The notes below the pieces were generated by a model. It was not told the DNA's origin. It saw nothing but the letters and a program-made list of their open reading frames with translations, and made no database searches. Source: Muribaculum sp. (GTDB lineage Bacteria > Bacteroidota > Bacteroidia > Bacteroidales > Muribaculaceae). From it: a stretch of DNA of 64,000 bases. Position numbers and translations under genes: made by a program. The stretch is from contig JAMPAZ010000001.1 in NCBI GenBank assembly GCA_023666965.1, positions 541,838 to 605,837 of the forward strand, in the 5' to 3' direction. Shown in pieces: positions 52,723 to 61,230 of this stretch (position 1 is its first letter; each line of letters starts with the position of its first letter).

Positions 52723-53370
52723 TTATTCAGTTTTGCGGTTAGGAGCCCAATTTGCCGGATCCTTACGCCATTGCTTCAAAGTCTCAAGATCGTCGGTCTT
52801 GATGTATTCGCGCTCAAGAGCGGCCTCAAGCATCGAATTGTAGTTGCTGAGGGTGATCAGCTTCACTCCGGCATCACTGAACCGCTTCACAGCCACGGGG
52901 AATCCGTAAGTAAAGATGGCGGCCATTCCTACGACCTCGCATCCGGCATTGCGGATAGCCTCCACAGCTTTCAGGCTGCTGCCACCGGTAGAAATAAGGT
53001 CCTCTATGACCACCACTTTCTGACCGGGCTTCAGATTTCCCTCAATCAGATTTTCCAGGCCATGATCCTTCGGGGTCGAACGGACGTAGACGTAAGGAAG
53101 TCCGAGGGTGTCGGCCACCAATGCTCCTTGGGCTATGGCTCCCGTAGCCACGCCGGCTATCGCATCGGGCTTCTCAAAGTTCTCCATAATAATACGACAC
53201 AGTTCAACCTTTATGAAAGTGCGTAGCTCCGGATACGACAAAGTCTTACGGTTATCTGTATATATCGGCGAATTCCATCCTGATGCCCAAACAAAAGGCA
53301 CTTCGGGTTGCAACTTTATCGCACTAATGTTCAACAGCTTTTCTGCTACAATACTTTCTAACTTTTTCAT
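52723..53370 (-). CDS. pyrE: Orotate phosphoribosyltransferase
   Basis: Joins orotate to PRPP to make OMP in pyrimidine synthesis; 215 residues. The PRPP-binding motif is KVVVIEDLISTGGSSLKAVE. VPFVWASGWNSPIYTDNRK and the lysine-bearing catalytic loop around STPKDHGLENLIEG are also typical. It is the first gene of a run with the SRPBCC protein, argH, the lipoprotein and fmt, transcribed from a promoter 33-64 bp upstream. Confidence 0.98.
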   Translation of the reverse strand: MKKLESIVAEKLLNISAIKLQPEVPFVWASGWNSPIYTDNRKTLSYPELRTFIKVELCRIIMENFEKPDAIAGVATGAIAQGALVADTLGLPYVYVRSTPKDHGLENLIEGNLKPGQKVVVIEDLISTGGSSLKAVEAIRNAGCEVVGMAAIFTYGFPVAVKRFSDAGVKLITLSNYNSMLEAALEREYIKTDDLETLKQWRKDPANWAPNRKTE

Positions 53371-53402
53371 CTTTCAGTAATATTTTTCAGTTATCACGCT
53401 TG

Positions 53403-53434
53403 CAAAGATAGCACAAATAAGCCCAAAAATCAAG
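53403..53434 (-). promoter_or_regulatory. Promoter for pyrE and the downstream run
   Basis: On the minus strand CTTG (53431-53434), 20 bases, then TATCTTTG (53403-53410), a perfect -7 box. Transcription would start near 53396, 26 bases before the pyrE ATG. Confidence 0.7.
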
Positions 53435-53512
53435 TAAAACTGTTCAAACTTTCTGAAAAACAACAAAAAGCGGGGCAACAATTTTCCAGAGCGAAACCAA
53501 TGTCGCATTTAG

Positions 53513-53554
53513 CACCAAAATTATGGCCAAAAACACCAAAAACTTGGCCAAACC
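53513..53554. repeat. Two tandem 21-bp repeats upstream of the efflux operon promoter
   Basis: CACCAAAAttaTGGCCAAAaa (53513-53533) is followed directly by CACCAAAAactTGGCCAAAcc (53534-53554): 16 of 21 positions match, in two conserved blocks CACCAAAA and TGGCCAAA. The period is two helical turns, so both copies face the same side of the DNA. TGGCCA is itself palindromic. The array ends 19 bp before the -33 box of the efflux promoter, in the right place for an activator or repressor; no regulator gene is adjacent. Confidence 0.65.
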
Positions 53555-53573
53555 GGACAAATATCCGATAAAA

Positions 53574-53605
53574 CTTGTATTATGCACATATTAGTTGTAA
53601 GTTTG
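53574..53605 (+). promoter_or_regulatory. Promoter of the RND efflux operon
   Basis: CTTG (53574-53577), 20 bases, then a perfect -7 box TAAGTTTG (53598-53605). Expected start near 53612, 20 bases before the TolC-type gene. Between this promoter and the divergent pyrE promoter lie the 21-bp tandem repeats. Confidence 0.7.
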
Positions 53606-53631
53606 TGTAAAAAATAGACTAATCATATAAA

Positions 53632-55065
53632 ATGGACTTACAAGTTATAGGACGATTATTATTGCTCCCGGGCATTTTATCGCCATTCTTTTCCGCCGCG
53701 CAGAACGGCACCGTTGTGCCTGACACACTGATTCTTGACTTGGACAGATGCATTTCCATAGCTCTTAGCGACAACCCGACAATTAAAGTAGCCGATATGG
53801 AAATCGAAAGAGTCGACTACGCGAAGAAAGAGACTATCGGGCAACTACTGCCTTCAATAAATTTCGGTGCCACTTACAATCGCACACTGGAGAAGCAGGT
53901 CGCCTACATGAACATGGGCAGTTTCGGGAGCATGGGGGGCGGCTCCGACGAAAGCGGTTCTGACGAAACCGTTTCACGGGCTTCATCCTCATCAAGCAGA
54001 GGGCCCGGCATCAAGATGGGCCTCGACAACAGTTTTCAAGCCGGATTCACTGCCTCAATGCCGCTGATTGCTCCGCAACTATGGCGCACACTTAAGCTTA
54101 ACGACAGCCAAATACTGCAAAACGTCGAAAATGCACGTGCATCGCGTCTGTCACTGATTAATCAAGTAAAAAGCGCATATTACACCCTAATGCTCGCCGA
54201 GGACAGCTATAAAGTGATTCTTGAAAACTACGACAACGCCGTGTTCAACCACGACGTCTACGTCAAAAAGTTTCAAGTCGGCACAGCCTCGGAATACGAT
54301 GTCCTGCGCTCGTCGGTGCAAGTGAAAAATGTCGAGCCGGAACTTCTACAAGCCGAAATTGCCATCAAGCAGGCCCGATTGCAGCTGTCCATTCTGCTCG
54401 GAATGGATGCAGGCTTCCCAATAAAAGCGGCAAACAGCCTCTCGGAATACGAAAAAGACATGTATGAGCAAACGCTGTCCATCGACCGCTCAATCGATCA
54501 AAACACCGACCTACGAGCCCTCGACATTCAGACCCGTATGCTGAAAGAGTCGCTTTCCATACAGAAAATGTCATGGTATCCAACCCTGTCGCTCTCGGCA
54601 AGCTACCAGTGGGCATCATCGTCCAACGGCAACCCTTTGCGAAACTTTCTCTGGACTCCATACTCAGTGATGGGCCTGACATTCTCCCTGCCGATATTTG
54701 AAGGCGGACAGCGTTACCACCGCATCAAGCAGGCGCGAGTACAGGTTGACGAGATGATATGGCAGCGCGAAAATCTTGTCAGAAACATAAATATGCAGGT
54801 CGATCTCGCGATGGACAACATTCAAAAGAATGTGCGCCAAATATCAAGCAGTTCCGAAAGTGTCAACCAAGCCGTAAAGGCGTATGATATAATGGAGAAA
54901 TCATTTGAAATCGGCGCCGCAAGCTACCTCGACCTGCGCGATGCCGAACTCGCCCTCACCCAGTCAAGACTTGCATACTATCAGTCGATCTACAACTACT
55001 TGATAGCCAACAGCGAGCTTGAACTCCTCCTCGGAAACGCCGATACTAACAAATATCAATATTAA
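53632..55065 (+). CDS. TolC family outer-membrane efflux protein
   Basis: Outer-membrane channel of a tripartite efflux pump, 477 residues. The signal peptide is LLLLPGILSPFFSAAQ. The OEP repeats are visible as two halves with long helices, with LDRCISIALSDNPTIKVADMEI at the start and FEIGAASYLDLRDAELALTQ in the second half. A Ser/Gly-rich low-complexity stretch at about 100-130 (GSMGGGSDESGSDETVSRASS) interrupts the first half. It is first in the operon with the adaptor (29 bp downstream) and RND pump. Confidence 0.95.
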   Translation: MDLQVIGRLLLLPGILSPFFSAAQNGTVVPDTLILDLDRCISIALSDNPTIKVADMEIERVDYAKKETIGQLLPSINFGATYNRTLEKQVAYMNMGSFGSMGGGSDESGSDETVSRASSSSSRGPGIKMGLDNSFQAGFTASMPLIAPQLWRTLKLNDSQILQNVENARASRLSLINQVKSAYYTLMLAEDSYKVILENYDNAVFNHDVYVKKFQVGTASEYDVLRSSVQVKNVEPELLQAEIAIKQARLQLSILLGMDAGFPIKAANSLSEYEKDMYEQTLSIDRSIDQNTDLRALDIQTRMLKESLSIQKMSWYPTLSLSASYQWASSSNGNPLRNFLWTPYSVMGLTFSLPIFEGGQRYHRIKQARVQVDEMIWQRENLVRNINMQVDLAMDNIQKNVRQISSSSESVNQAVKAYDIMEKSFEIGAASYLDLRDAELALTQSRLAYYQSIYNYLIANSELELLLGNADTNKYQY

Positions 55066-55094
55066 TTTACCACCGACTTACTCACAATATCAAC

Positions 55095-56141
55095 ATGGCA
55101 AACAGATTTGCATTATCAGCATGGTACGCATCCGCAATTCTTTTATGCGGAGCATTGACCTCTTGCGGAGGCGACAAAGATTCATCGGCTCAGTCTGCCG
55201 AGCAACAGGCTGAAGAAGAAATACCCAATGTCGAGGTTCGGCAAGTCCACTCACAAAAGGTCGACCAACTCGTCTCATATACGGCCACAGTCGATGCCTA
55301 CAAGACTAACAACATCACTACCTCTACAATGAACCGCATCAAATCAATTCTCGTCGAGGTAGGCGACCACGTCAGAAAAGGCCAAAGGCTCGTACTGCTC
55401 GACGACGTAAACATCGACCAGCTGAAAGTCCGCCTCGACAACACCGAACTTGAATATAACCGGGCACTGGAGCTGTTCAACATCGGTGGAGGCACCAAAC
55501 AGTCTGTCGACCAATTGAAGACCGAACTCGACGCCGCCCGCCGGCAATACGACAATATGGTCGAAAACACCATACTCGTTTCCCCTATTGACGGTATCGT
55601 GACAGCTCGCAACTATGATGCCGGCGACATGACCTCGTCGACTCCGATTCTGACCATTGAACAGATTGTCCCGGTAAAAGTGCTTGTCAACGTGAGCGAG
55701 TCTGAATTTACAAACGTCCACAAAGGCATGAAAGTCCCGGTTTATCTCGATGTATACGGCGACGAAGAATTTATCGGCTCGGTAGAGCTTATTCATCCAC
55801 GTATCGTCGCAACGTCGCGCACCTTCACCGTCGAGATAGACATACCCAATAAAAATGAACGAATCCGTCCGGGGATGTTCGCCCGCGTGGTGATGAACTA
55901 CGGCACGGAAGAGCGCGTGGTCGTGCCCGACCGAGCTATCGTCAAGCAGACCGGCTCAGGCGAAAAATTCGTATATGTCTACAAAGACGGACATGTGACA
56001 TATAATAAAGTTGAATTGGGGCAACGCCTTGGCGACTCATACGAGTTGCTTTCCGGTGTAGAAAACGGTGCAGAAGTGGTCATTACCGGCCAGACTCGAC
56101 TCAACAACGGAATGAAAGTCAATGTCATCGGCAATAAATAA
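55095..56141 (+). CDS. RND efflux periplasmic adaptor (HlyD/MFP family), lipoprotein
   Basis: Adaptor of 348 residues that links the inner-membrane pump to the TolC-type channel. The signal peptide ends in a lipobox LLCGALTSC, so it is anchored to the inner membrane. The lipoyl/biotinyl-like domain is in VEVGDHVRKGQRLVLLDD and VSPIDGIVTARNYDAGDM. The coiled-coil hairpin is short (about 100-150), and beta-barrel and membrane-proximal domains follow (PGMFARVVMNYGTEERVVVPD, VITGQTRLNNGMKVNVIG). Confidence 0.95.
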   Translation: MANRFALSAWYASAILLCGALTSCGGDKDSSAQSAEQQAEEEIPNVEVRQVHSQKVDQLVSYTATVDAYKTNNITTSTMNRIKSILVEVGDHVRKGQRLVLLDDVNIDQLKVRLDNTELEYNRALELFNIGGGTKQSVDQLKTELDAARRQYDNMVENTILVSPIDGIVTARNYDAGDMTSSTPILTIEQIVPVKVLVNVSESEFTNVHKGMKVPVYLDVYGDEEFIGSVELIHPRIVATSRTFTVEIDIPNKNERIRPGMFARVVMNYGTEERVVVPDRAIVKQTGSGEKFVYVYKDGHVTYNKVELGQRLGDSYELLSGVENGAEVVITGQTRLNNGMKVNVIGNK

Positions 56142-56190
56142 GACGACCAGCAAACTCACTTACTTAACTATTTAAAGCAAATATAGCGCT

Positions 56191-59100
56191 ATGAGTTTAT
56201 ATGCAAGTGCGGTAAAACGCCCCATTATGACCACCCTCTGCTTCGTGGCTGTCGTCATAATCGGTCTGTTTTCATTGACCACACTCCCGATCGACCTTTA
56301 TCCGGACATTGAGACGAATACCCTCATGGTTATGACCTCATACTCCGGTGCAAGCGCGGCCGACATCGAACAGAATGTCACGCGCCCACTCGAAAACAGC
56401 TTGAATGCAGTCAACGACCTTAAGCACATCACCTCCAAATCGAGAGAAAATGTCTCTGTAATCACTCTCGAGTTTGAGTACGGCAAAGACATTGATGTGC
56501 TGACAAACGATGTCCGCGACAAGCTCGACATGGTAAAAAGCGCATTGCCCGACAATGCCGAAACGCCAATCATATTCAAATTCAGCTCCGACATGATTCC
56601 TATCGTCATGCTCTCGGTACAGGCCAAAGAGAGTATGAACGGGCTTTATAAGATTTTGGACGAAAATGTAGCGAATCCACTTGCCCGAATTTCCGGTGTG
56701 GGCTCTGTGTCAATCTCCGGAGCGCCGAAACGCGAGATACACATCTACGTCGACCCCAAACGCCTTGAAGCGTATAATCTGTCGGTAGAGACTATCTCAA
56801 ATCTGATCGCCGCCGAAAACCGCAATATTCCGGGTGGCTCGTTCGACATCGGGTCAGACACTTATTCGCTCCGTGTACAAGGTGAATTTTCCACCACCGA
56901 CCACCTTAAAGACCTCATCGTCGGGTCGCAAAATGGCCATAACATATATTTACGCGATGTGGCCCGCGTAGAGGATTCGCTCGAAGAACGAGCCCAGGAG
57001 ACCTACAACAACGGGCAACAGGGAGCCATGATCATCGTTCAGAAGCAATCCGGCGCCAATTCGGTGGAAATTTCCGAGCAGGTACTCAAGATGCTTCCCT
57101 CGTTGCAGAAACGCCTTCCGTCGGATGTAAAAATGGGCATTATAGTCGACACGTCCGACAATATCCGAAACACAATAGCGTCGTTGGTTGAGACGGTGCT
57201 TTATGCATTGCTGTTCGTCGTAATCGTCGTGTTCTTCTTCCTCGGACGCTGGCGTGCCACCGTCATCATTACATTAACCATCCCAATCTCACTGATAGCA
57301 TCCTTCATCTACCTTGCAATAACCGGCAATTCGCTCAACATCGTATCGCTATCGGCCCTTTCCATTTCAATCGGTATGGTGGTCGACGATGCCATCGTGG
57401 TGCTCGAAAACGTCACTACCCACATTGAGCGAGGATCCGACCCGAAACAAGCTGCAGTGCACGGCACCAACGAAGTGGCAGTGTCGGTTATCGCATCCAC
57501 GCTGACCCTTATAGCAGTGTTCTTCCCCCTGACGCTCGTGACCGGCATGACCGGGGTCCTTTTCCGTCAGCTCGGCTGGATGGTGACCATTATGATGATT
57601 ATATCCACAGTCTGCGCACTTTCACTCACCCCGATGTTATGTTCGCAGTTGCTGAAGAACAACGTGACTCACGGAAAACTGTTTAACATTCTGTACACAC
57701 CTATCAGGAAAGGTCTCGACTCATTCGACAACGGCTATGAGTGGTTACTAACAAAAGTGGTAAGCCATAAGACCGTCACCATTATTATATGTATGGCTAC
57801 CTTTGTCGGCTCGCTGTTCTTGATGAAGAGCGTCGGAACGGAGTTCTTCCCCGTGGCCGACGACGCACGCCTGTCGGTATCGCTTGAGTTGCCTATCGGC
57901 ACACGCGTCGAAATATCCAAGGAGGTGATGGAGCGTCTGTATGAAGAGTGGCGTGAAAAATATCCGGAGATTAAAGTGATGAACTATACTACCGGCTCCG
58001 CGTCGTCCGACAATACATTCGCATCGCTCCGCGACAACGGACCGCATATTATATCGGCCAATATCCGACTGCTTGATCCGGGCGACCGCGACCGCGGCAT
58101 TGTCGAGATTGCCGCCGAGATGCGCGAGGATCTTAAGCGCTACCCCGAGTTCCGTAAAGCCCAGGTGACGGTCGGTGGAGGAACCGGGATGGGCGGTCAG
58201 TCGACACTCGACTATGAAATATACGGCTACGACTTCACCGAAACCGACTCGGTGGCACAACGTCTGGTTAGGATTCTTTCAAACATCAAAGGCGCGGCCG
58301 ACGTGCGTATATCGCGCTCCGACTATCAGCCGGAATATCAAGTGGACTTTGACCGCGAAAAACTGGCCATATATGGACTTAATTTGCAGACTGCCGCCAC
58401 TTATCTGCGTAACCGCATCAACGGTGCTTTGGCTTCACAATTCCGCGAAGACGGCGAAGAATACGACATTAAAGTCATGTATGCTCCGGAAATGCGTACC
58501 TCGCTCGAGGACATCGAAAATATAATGCTCTACGGCACCAACGGCTCCTCGGTGCGTATCAAGGATGTGGGAAAAGTAGTGGAACGCTTCAGCCCGCCCA
58601 CCATTGAACGCAAGGACCGCGAACGCATCATCACCGTGTCTACCTCCGTCGACGGAGTGCCGATGAGTGAAATTGTCGAGAAAGCTCAAGTCGAAATCGA
58701 CAAGATGGACCTTCCCCTCGGAATCAACATCGAAATCTCCGGTTCGTATGAAGACCAGCAAGATTCGTTCCGCGATCTTCTCATGCTGGCCGTGCTAATA
58801 GTCATCCTCGTCTACATCGTGATGGCGGCGCAGTTTGAAAGCTACACCTATCCAGGCATCATTATGACCTCGTTGCTGTTTGCTTTCTCCGGTGTATTCA
58901 TCATCCTGTATCTCAGCGGCCACACCCTGAACATCATGTCTATGATCGGTGCAATCATGTTGATCGGTATCGTTGTGAAAAACGGTATCGTACTTATCGA
59001 CTACATTTCACTTAACCGCGAACGCGGCATGTCGATACGTCAAGCAGTAATCCTTGGAGGCAAATCGCGTCTGCGTCCAGTAGTTATGACCACCCTCACT

Positions 59101-59319
59101 ACAATCCTCGGTATGGTGCCGATGGCTGTCGGCACCGGACAGGGTGCAGAAATGTGGCGACCGATGGGAACCGCCGTCATCGGTGGTCTGACATTCTCCA
59201 CCATCCTCACCTTGCTGTTCGTACCCGTGCTGTATTGTATTTTTGCTTACGTCGGAGTCAAGCGCAATCGCAAGGCATTGCGGCGCTTGGTGGTAAGCGA
59301 CAATAAAATTCAAAAATAA
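56191..59319 (+). CDS. RND efflux transporter permease (AcrB/HAE1 type)
   Basis: Proton-driven inner-membrane pump of 1042 residues with 12 helices and two large periplasmic loops. The proton-relay aspartates of helix 4 are in ISIGMVVDDAIVVLENVTTH. The helix 10 lysine is in GAIMLIGIVVKNGIVLIDY. Other features are VKRPIMTTLCFVAVVIIGLF at the start, SGASAADIEQNVTRPLENSL, PIVMLSVQA and the second-half FFPVADDARLSVSLELPIGTR. The hydrophobe/amphiphile (HAE) subfamily is indicated rather than the metal-exporting CzcA type. Substrates are unknown; antibiotics, bile acids and dyes are common for the group. It is followed 22 bp later by a PG0541-type small protein. Confidence 0.97.
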   Translation: MSLYASAVKRPIMTTLCFVAVVIIGLFSLTTLPIDLYPDIETNTLMVMTSYSGASAADIEQNVTRPLENSLNAVNDLKHITSKSRENVSVITLEFEYGKDIDVLTNDVRDKLDMVKSALPDNAETPIIFKFSSDMIPIVMLSVQAKESMNGLYKILDENVANPLARISGVGSVSISGAPKREIHIYVDPKRLEAYNLSVETISNLIAAENRNIPGGSFDIGSDTYSLRVQGEFSTTDHLKDLIVGSQNGHNIYLRDVARVEDSLEERAQETYNNGQQGAMIIVQKQSGANSVEISEQVLKMLPSLQKRLPSDVKMGIIVDTSDNIRNTIASLVETVLYALLFVVIVVFFFLGRWRATVIITLTIPISLIASFIYLAITGNSLNIVSLSALSISIGMVVDDAIVVLENVTTHIERGSDPKQAAVHGTNEVAVSVIASTLTLIAVFFPLTLVTGMTGVLFRQLGWMVTIMMIISTVCALSLTPMLCSQLLKNNVTHGKLFNILYTPIRKGLDSFDNGYEWLLTKVVSHKTVTIIICMATFVGSLFLMKSVGTEFFPVADDARLSVSLELPIGTRVEISKEVMERLYEEWREKYPEIKVMNYTTGSASSDNTFASLRDNGPHIISANIRLLDPGDRDRGIVEIAAEMREDLKRYPEFRKAQVTVGGGTGMGGQSTLDYEIYGYDFTETDSVAQRLVRILSNIKGAADVRISRSDYQPEYQVDFDREKLAIYGLNLQTAATYLRNRINGALASQFREDGEEYDIKVMYAPEMRTSLEDIENIMLYGTNGSSVRIKDVGKVVERFSPPTIERKDRERIITVSTSVDGVPMSEIVEKAQVEIDKMDLPLGINIEISGSYEDQQDSFRDLLMLAVLIVILVYIVMAAQFESYTYPGIIMTSLLFAFSGVFIILYLSGHTLNIMSMIGAIMLIGIVVKNGIVLIDYISLNRERGMSIRQAVILGGKSRLRPVVMTTLTTILGMVPMAVGTGQGAEMWRPMGTAVIGGLTFSTILTLLFVPVLYCIFAYVGVKRNRKALRRLVVSDNKIQK

Positions 59320-59341
59320 CCACCGCTAACATCTAACAACT

Positions 59342-59635
59342 ATGCAAGCAATATTAATCACATTTGACCAAGCATACTACGAAAAAATAGTTGACATGCT
59401 CGAGCGAATGAATTGCCGAGGATTTACGGCTTGGAAAGAGGTTCAAGGACGAGGTTCTGTCAACGGAGAACCCCATTTCGGCTCGCACGCCTGGCCTTCG
59501 CTCGCCTCAGCAATCATCACTATAGTTGAAGACTCGCGTGTCGATTCAGTCCTCGAACGGCTCCATGCCTGGGATGTCGAAACCCCGAGACTCGGTCTGA
59601 GAGCCTTTGTCTGGCCGGTGACTAAAACAATCTGA
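59342..59635 (+). CDS. PG0541 family transporter-associated protein, PII-like
   Basis: A 97-residue cytoplasmic protein, MQAILITFDQAYYEKIVDML at the start and IITIVEDSRVDSVLERLHAW near the end, which gives a ferredoxin-like beta-alpha-beta repeat of the sort seen in PII signalling proteins. Homologues directly follow RND pump genes in Bacteroidetes (Porphyromonas PG0541 after PG0538-0540). The central GSHAWPSLASAI segment could be the T-loop counterpart. The role is unknown; by analogy with PII proteins it might sense a nucleotide or metal and act on the pump. Position and coupling support a function tied to the transporter. Confidence 0.83.
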   Translation: MQAILITFDQAYYEKIVDMLERMNCRGFTAWKEVQGRGSVNGEPHFGSHAWPSLASAIITIVEDSRVDSVLERLHAWDVETPRLGLRAFVWPVTKTI

Positions 59636-59668
59636 CATAACTAACTCAATGTAAATACAAATACCACA

Positions 59669-60373
59669 ATGAAAACATTAAAAATGCATCTGCTGTCGTT
59701 GCTGATAGTGATGATTTCCGGTATGACGGCGTTGGCTGCCGGAGGCAACGGCAAGGCTGTCTCCATTCTGGGAGATTCATACTCTACCTTTGACGGTTAC
59801 ATGACTCCCGGCAATAACCGGATATGGTATGACAAAAAGCCGACCCCGGAAAAGACCGACGTCAACAGCGTCACCCAGACTTGGTGGCACAAGTTCATCA
59901 AGGACAACGGCTACCGCCTGTGTGAAAACAATTCATACTCCGGTGCTACTATCTGCAACACGGGCTACCACGATAATGACTATACTGACCGCAGCTTCAT
60001 TAATCGCGTCGACAACCTCGGATGCCCCGACGTAATTCTGATCTTCGGTGGCACTAACGACAGCTGGGCCGGAAGCCCGATAGGCGAATTTAAATATGCC
60101 GATTGGACTCGATACGACCTCTATAGCTTCCGTCCCGCCATGGCCTACATGCTGTCAGAAATCTCAGAACGCTATCCCAACGTAGAGGTATATTTTCTTT
60201 TAAACGACGGACTTAAGGATGAAATAAACGATTCTGCCCACGAGATATGCAAACACTACGGAGTAGACTGCATCGAACTTAAAAACATCGACAAGCGTAG
60301 TAATCACCCCACCGTGAAAGGTATGGAACAGATAGCGTCGCAAGTGGCCGCGCATATCAACGCTAAACATTAA
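59669..60373 (+). CDS. Exported SGNH/GDSL hydrolase
   Basis: A 234-residue secreted hydrolase with a signal peptide (LLSLLIVMISGMTALA). Block I is VSILGDSYSTFDGYM with nucleophile Ser37; block III is LIFGGTNDSWAGSP with the oxyanion Asn; block V His is probably His213 in RSNHPTVKGM. Such enzymes act as esterases, commonly on acetylated carbohydrates or lipids. It lies 33 bp after the PG0541-type gene on the same strand and may be the last gene of the efflux transcript, but no functional link is evident. Confidence 0.9.
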   Translation: MKTLKMHLLSLLIVMISGMTALAAGGNGKAVSILGDSYSTFDGYMTPGNNRIWYDKKPTPEKTDVNSVTQTWWHKFIKDNGYRLCENNSYSGATICNTGYHDNDYTDRSFINRVDNLGCPDVILIFGGTNDSWAGSPIGEFKYADWTRYDLYSFRPAMAYMLSEISERYPNVEVYFLLNDGLKDEINDSAHEICKHYGVDCIELKNIDKRSNHPTVKGMEQIASQVAAHINAKH

Positions 60374-60444
60374 CGATAAGGCTGCATTACTTTTCAACCG
60401 ACAAAATGTGCAGTTTAGATTTCGATTATTCTACCAACATAAAA

Positions 60445-60478
60445 CCGGGCAAATCGGTCCGGCGACCGTTTTACCCGG
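60445..60478. terminator. Bidirectional terminator-like hairpin between SGNH hydrolase and PepSY-like genes
   Basis: CCGGGCAAATCGGT (60445-60458) pairs with ACCGTTTTACCCGG (60465-60478) at 12 of 14 positions around a 6-base loop. Four A lie to the left and an AT-rich stretch to the right, so both convergent transcripts could end here. The rest of the gap 60374-60570 shows no gene. Confidence 0.55.
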
Positions 60479-60570
60479 CTATATAATTTTCACGCTTCTT
60501 TCAGAAGCAATCGTCATTTTGACACACCCTATATGCCTTTAAGCAGCAAATGCTATTTCGTCACAATTCT

Positions 60571-61074
60571 TCAGATTACGGTGTCAGGCGTAATATCCAC
60601 ATCGGAATCAACGATGTCTTTTATCAACGTACCGTCAGTGGCATAGTACAGATCCATGTCACGTTGACCGGCCTTTTCCACCTCAATCAGATAGAATGAC
60701 GTATCAGTTCGTTCGTAATACTTTACATCATCCACTGTCCAATAGCCATAATCACCGGTTGCCAACGCGCGTTCAACGGCGGCGGGAAGCAGAGTCACAT
60801 CCTTGCCATAATCTACTTCAGTCATTTTCCAAACTCCGTCGCGCGTAAACCATGCCTCTTTTTCAAGTCGGTTCTCATAAAATTCAGCTACTACATACGC
60901 GCCCTTACGCTCCCATTTTATGCCCTGGGCATTCGGGAACTTAGTGTTCATCGTTTGTTCTGCAGTAGTCGGTACCTGTCCTTGTGTCAAATCGTTATCG
61001 TCATCATCGTCACAAGATGAAAACGCAAAAACGGCAGTTAAGGCAAAAAACAAATACAATAGTCTCTTTTTCAT
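60571..61074 (-). CDS. PepSY-like lipoprotein (BLIP-like beta fold)
   Basis: A 167-residue lipoprotein, signal peptide LLYLFFALTAVFAFSSC (lipobox Cys20) followed by an acidic run DDDDDND of the surface-export type. The mature part has PepSY-like (DUF2874) beta repeats: FPNAQGIKWERKGAYVVAEF, KEAWFTRDGVWKMTEVDYG and YYERTDTSFYLIEVEKAG. These proteins are common on Bacteroidales surfaces; the function is not established. It follows the tricorn-like gene by 156 bp but is separated from it by a terminator, and no consensus promoter is seen. Confidence 0.85.
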   Translation of the reverse strand: MKKRLLYLFFALTAVFAFSSCDDDDDNDLTQGQVPTTAEQTMNTKFPNAQGIKWERKGAYVVAEFYENRLEKEAWFTRDGVWKMTEVDYGKDVTLLPAAVERALATGDYGYWTVDDVKYYERTDTSFYLIEVEKAGQRDMDLYYATDGTLIKDIVDSDVDITPDTVI

Positions 61075-61174
61075 AATTATACTTTTTTATTAATCAATGT
61101 TGAAACGCAGTTTACAGTAGTTTTGTTCAATAATCGCTTTCACTGTTCTGGTCCACTGGAAATCTGCTAAAATC

Positions 61175-61204
61175 AAAAAAGGCGCGAACTTCACAGTCAG
61201 CGCC
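61175..61204 (-). terminator. Rho-independent terminator after the tricorn-like gene
   Basis: On the minus strand GGCGC (complement of 61200-61204) pairs with GCGCC (complement of 61181-61185), with partial extra pairing inside, followed by six T (61175-61180). It begins 26 bases past the stop codon of the tricorn-like protease. Confidence 0.8.
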
Positions 61205-61230
61205 CTAAAAGCAATTATAAATGATACTAT

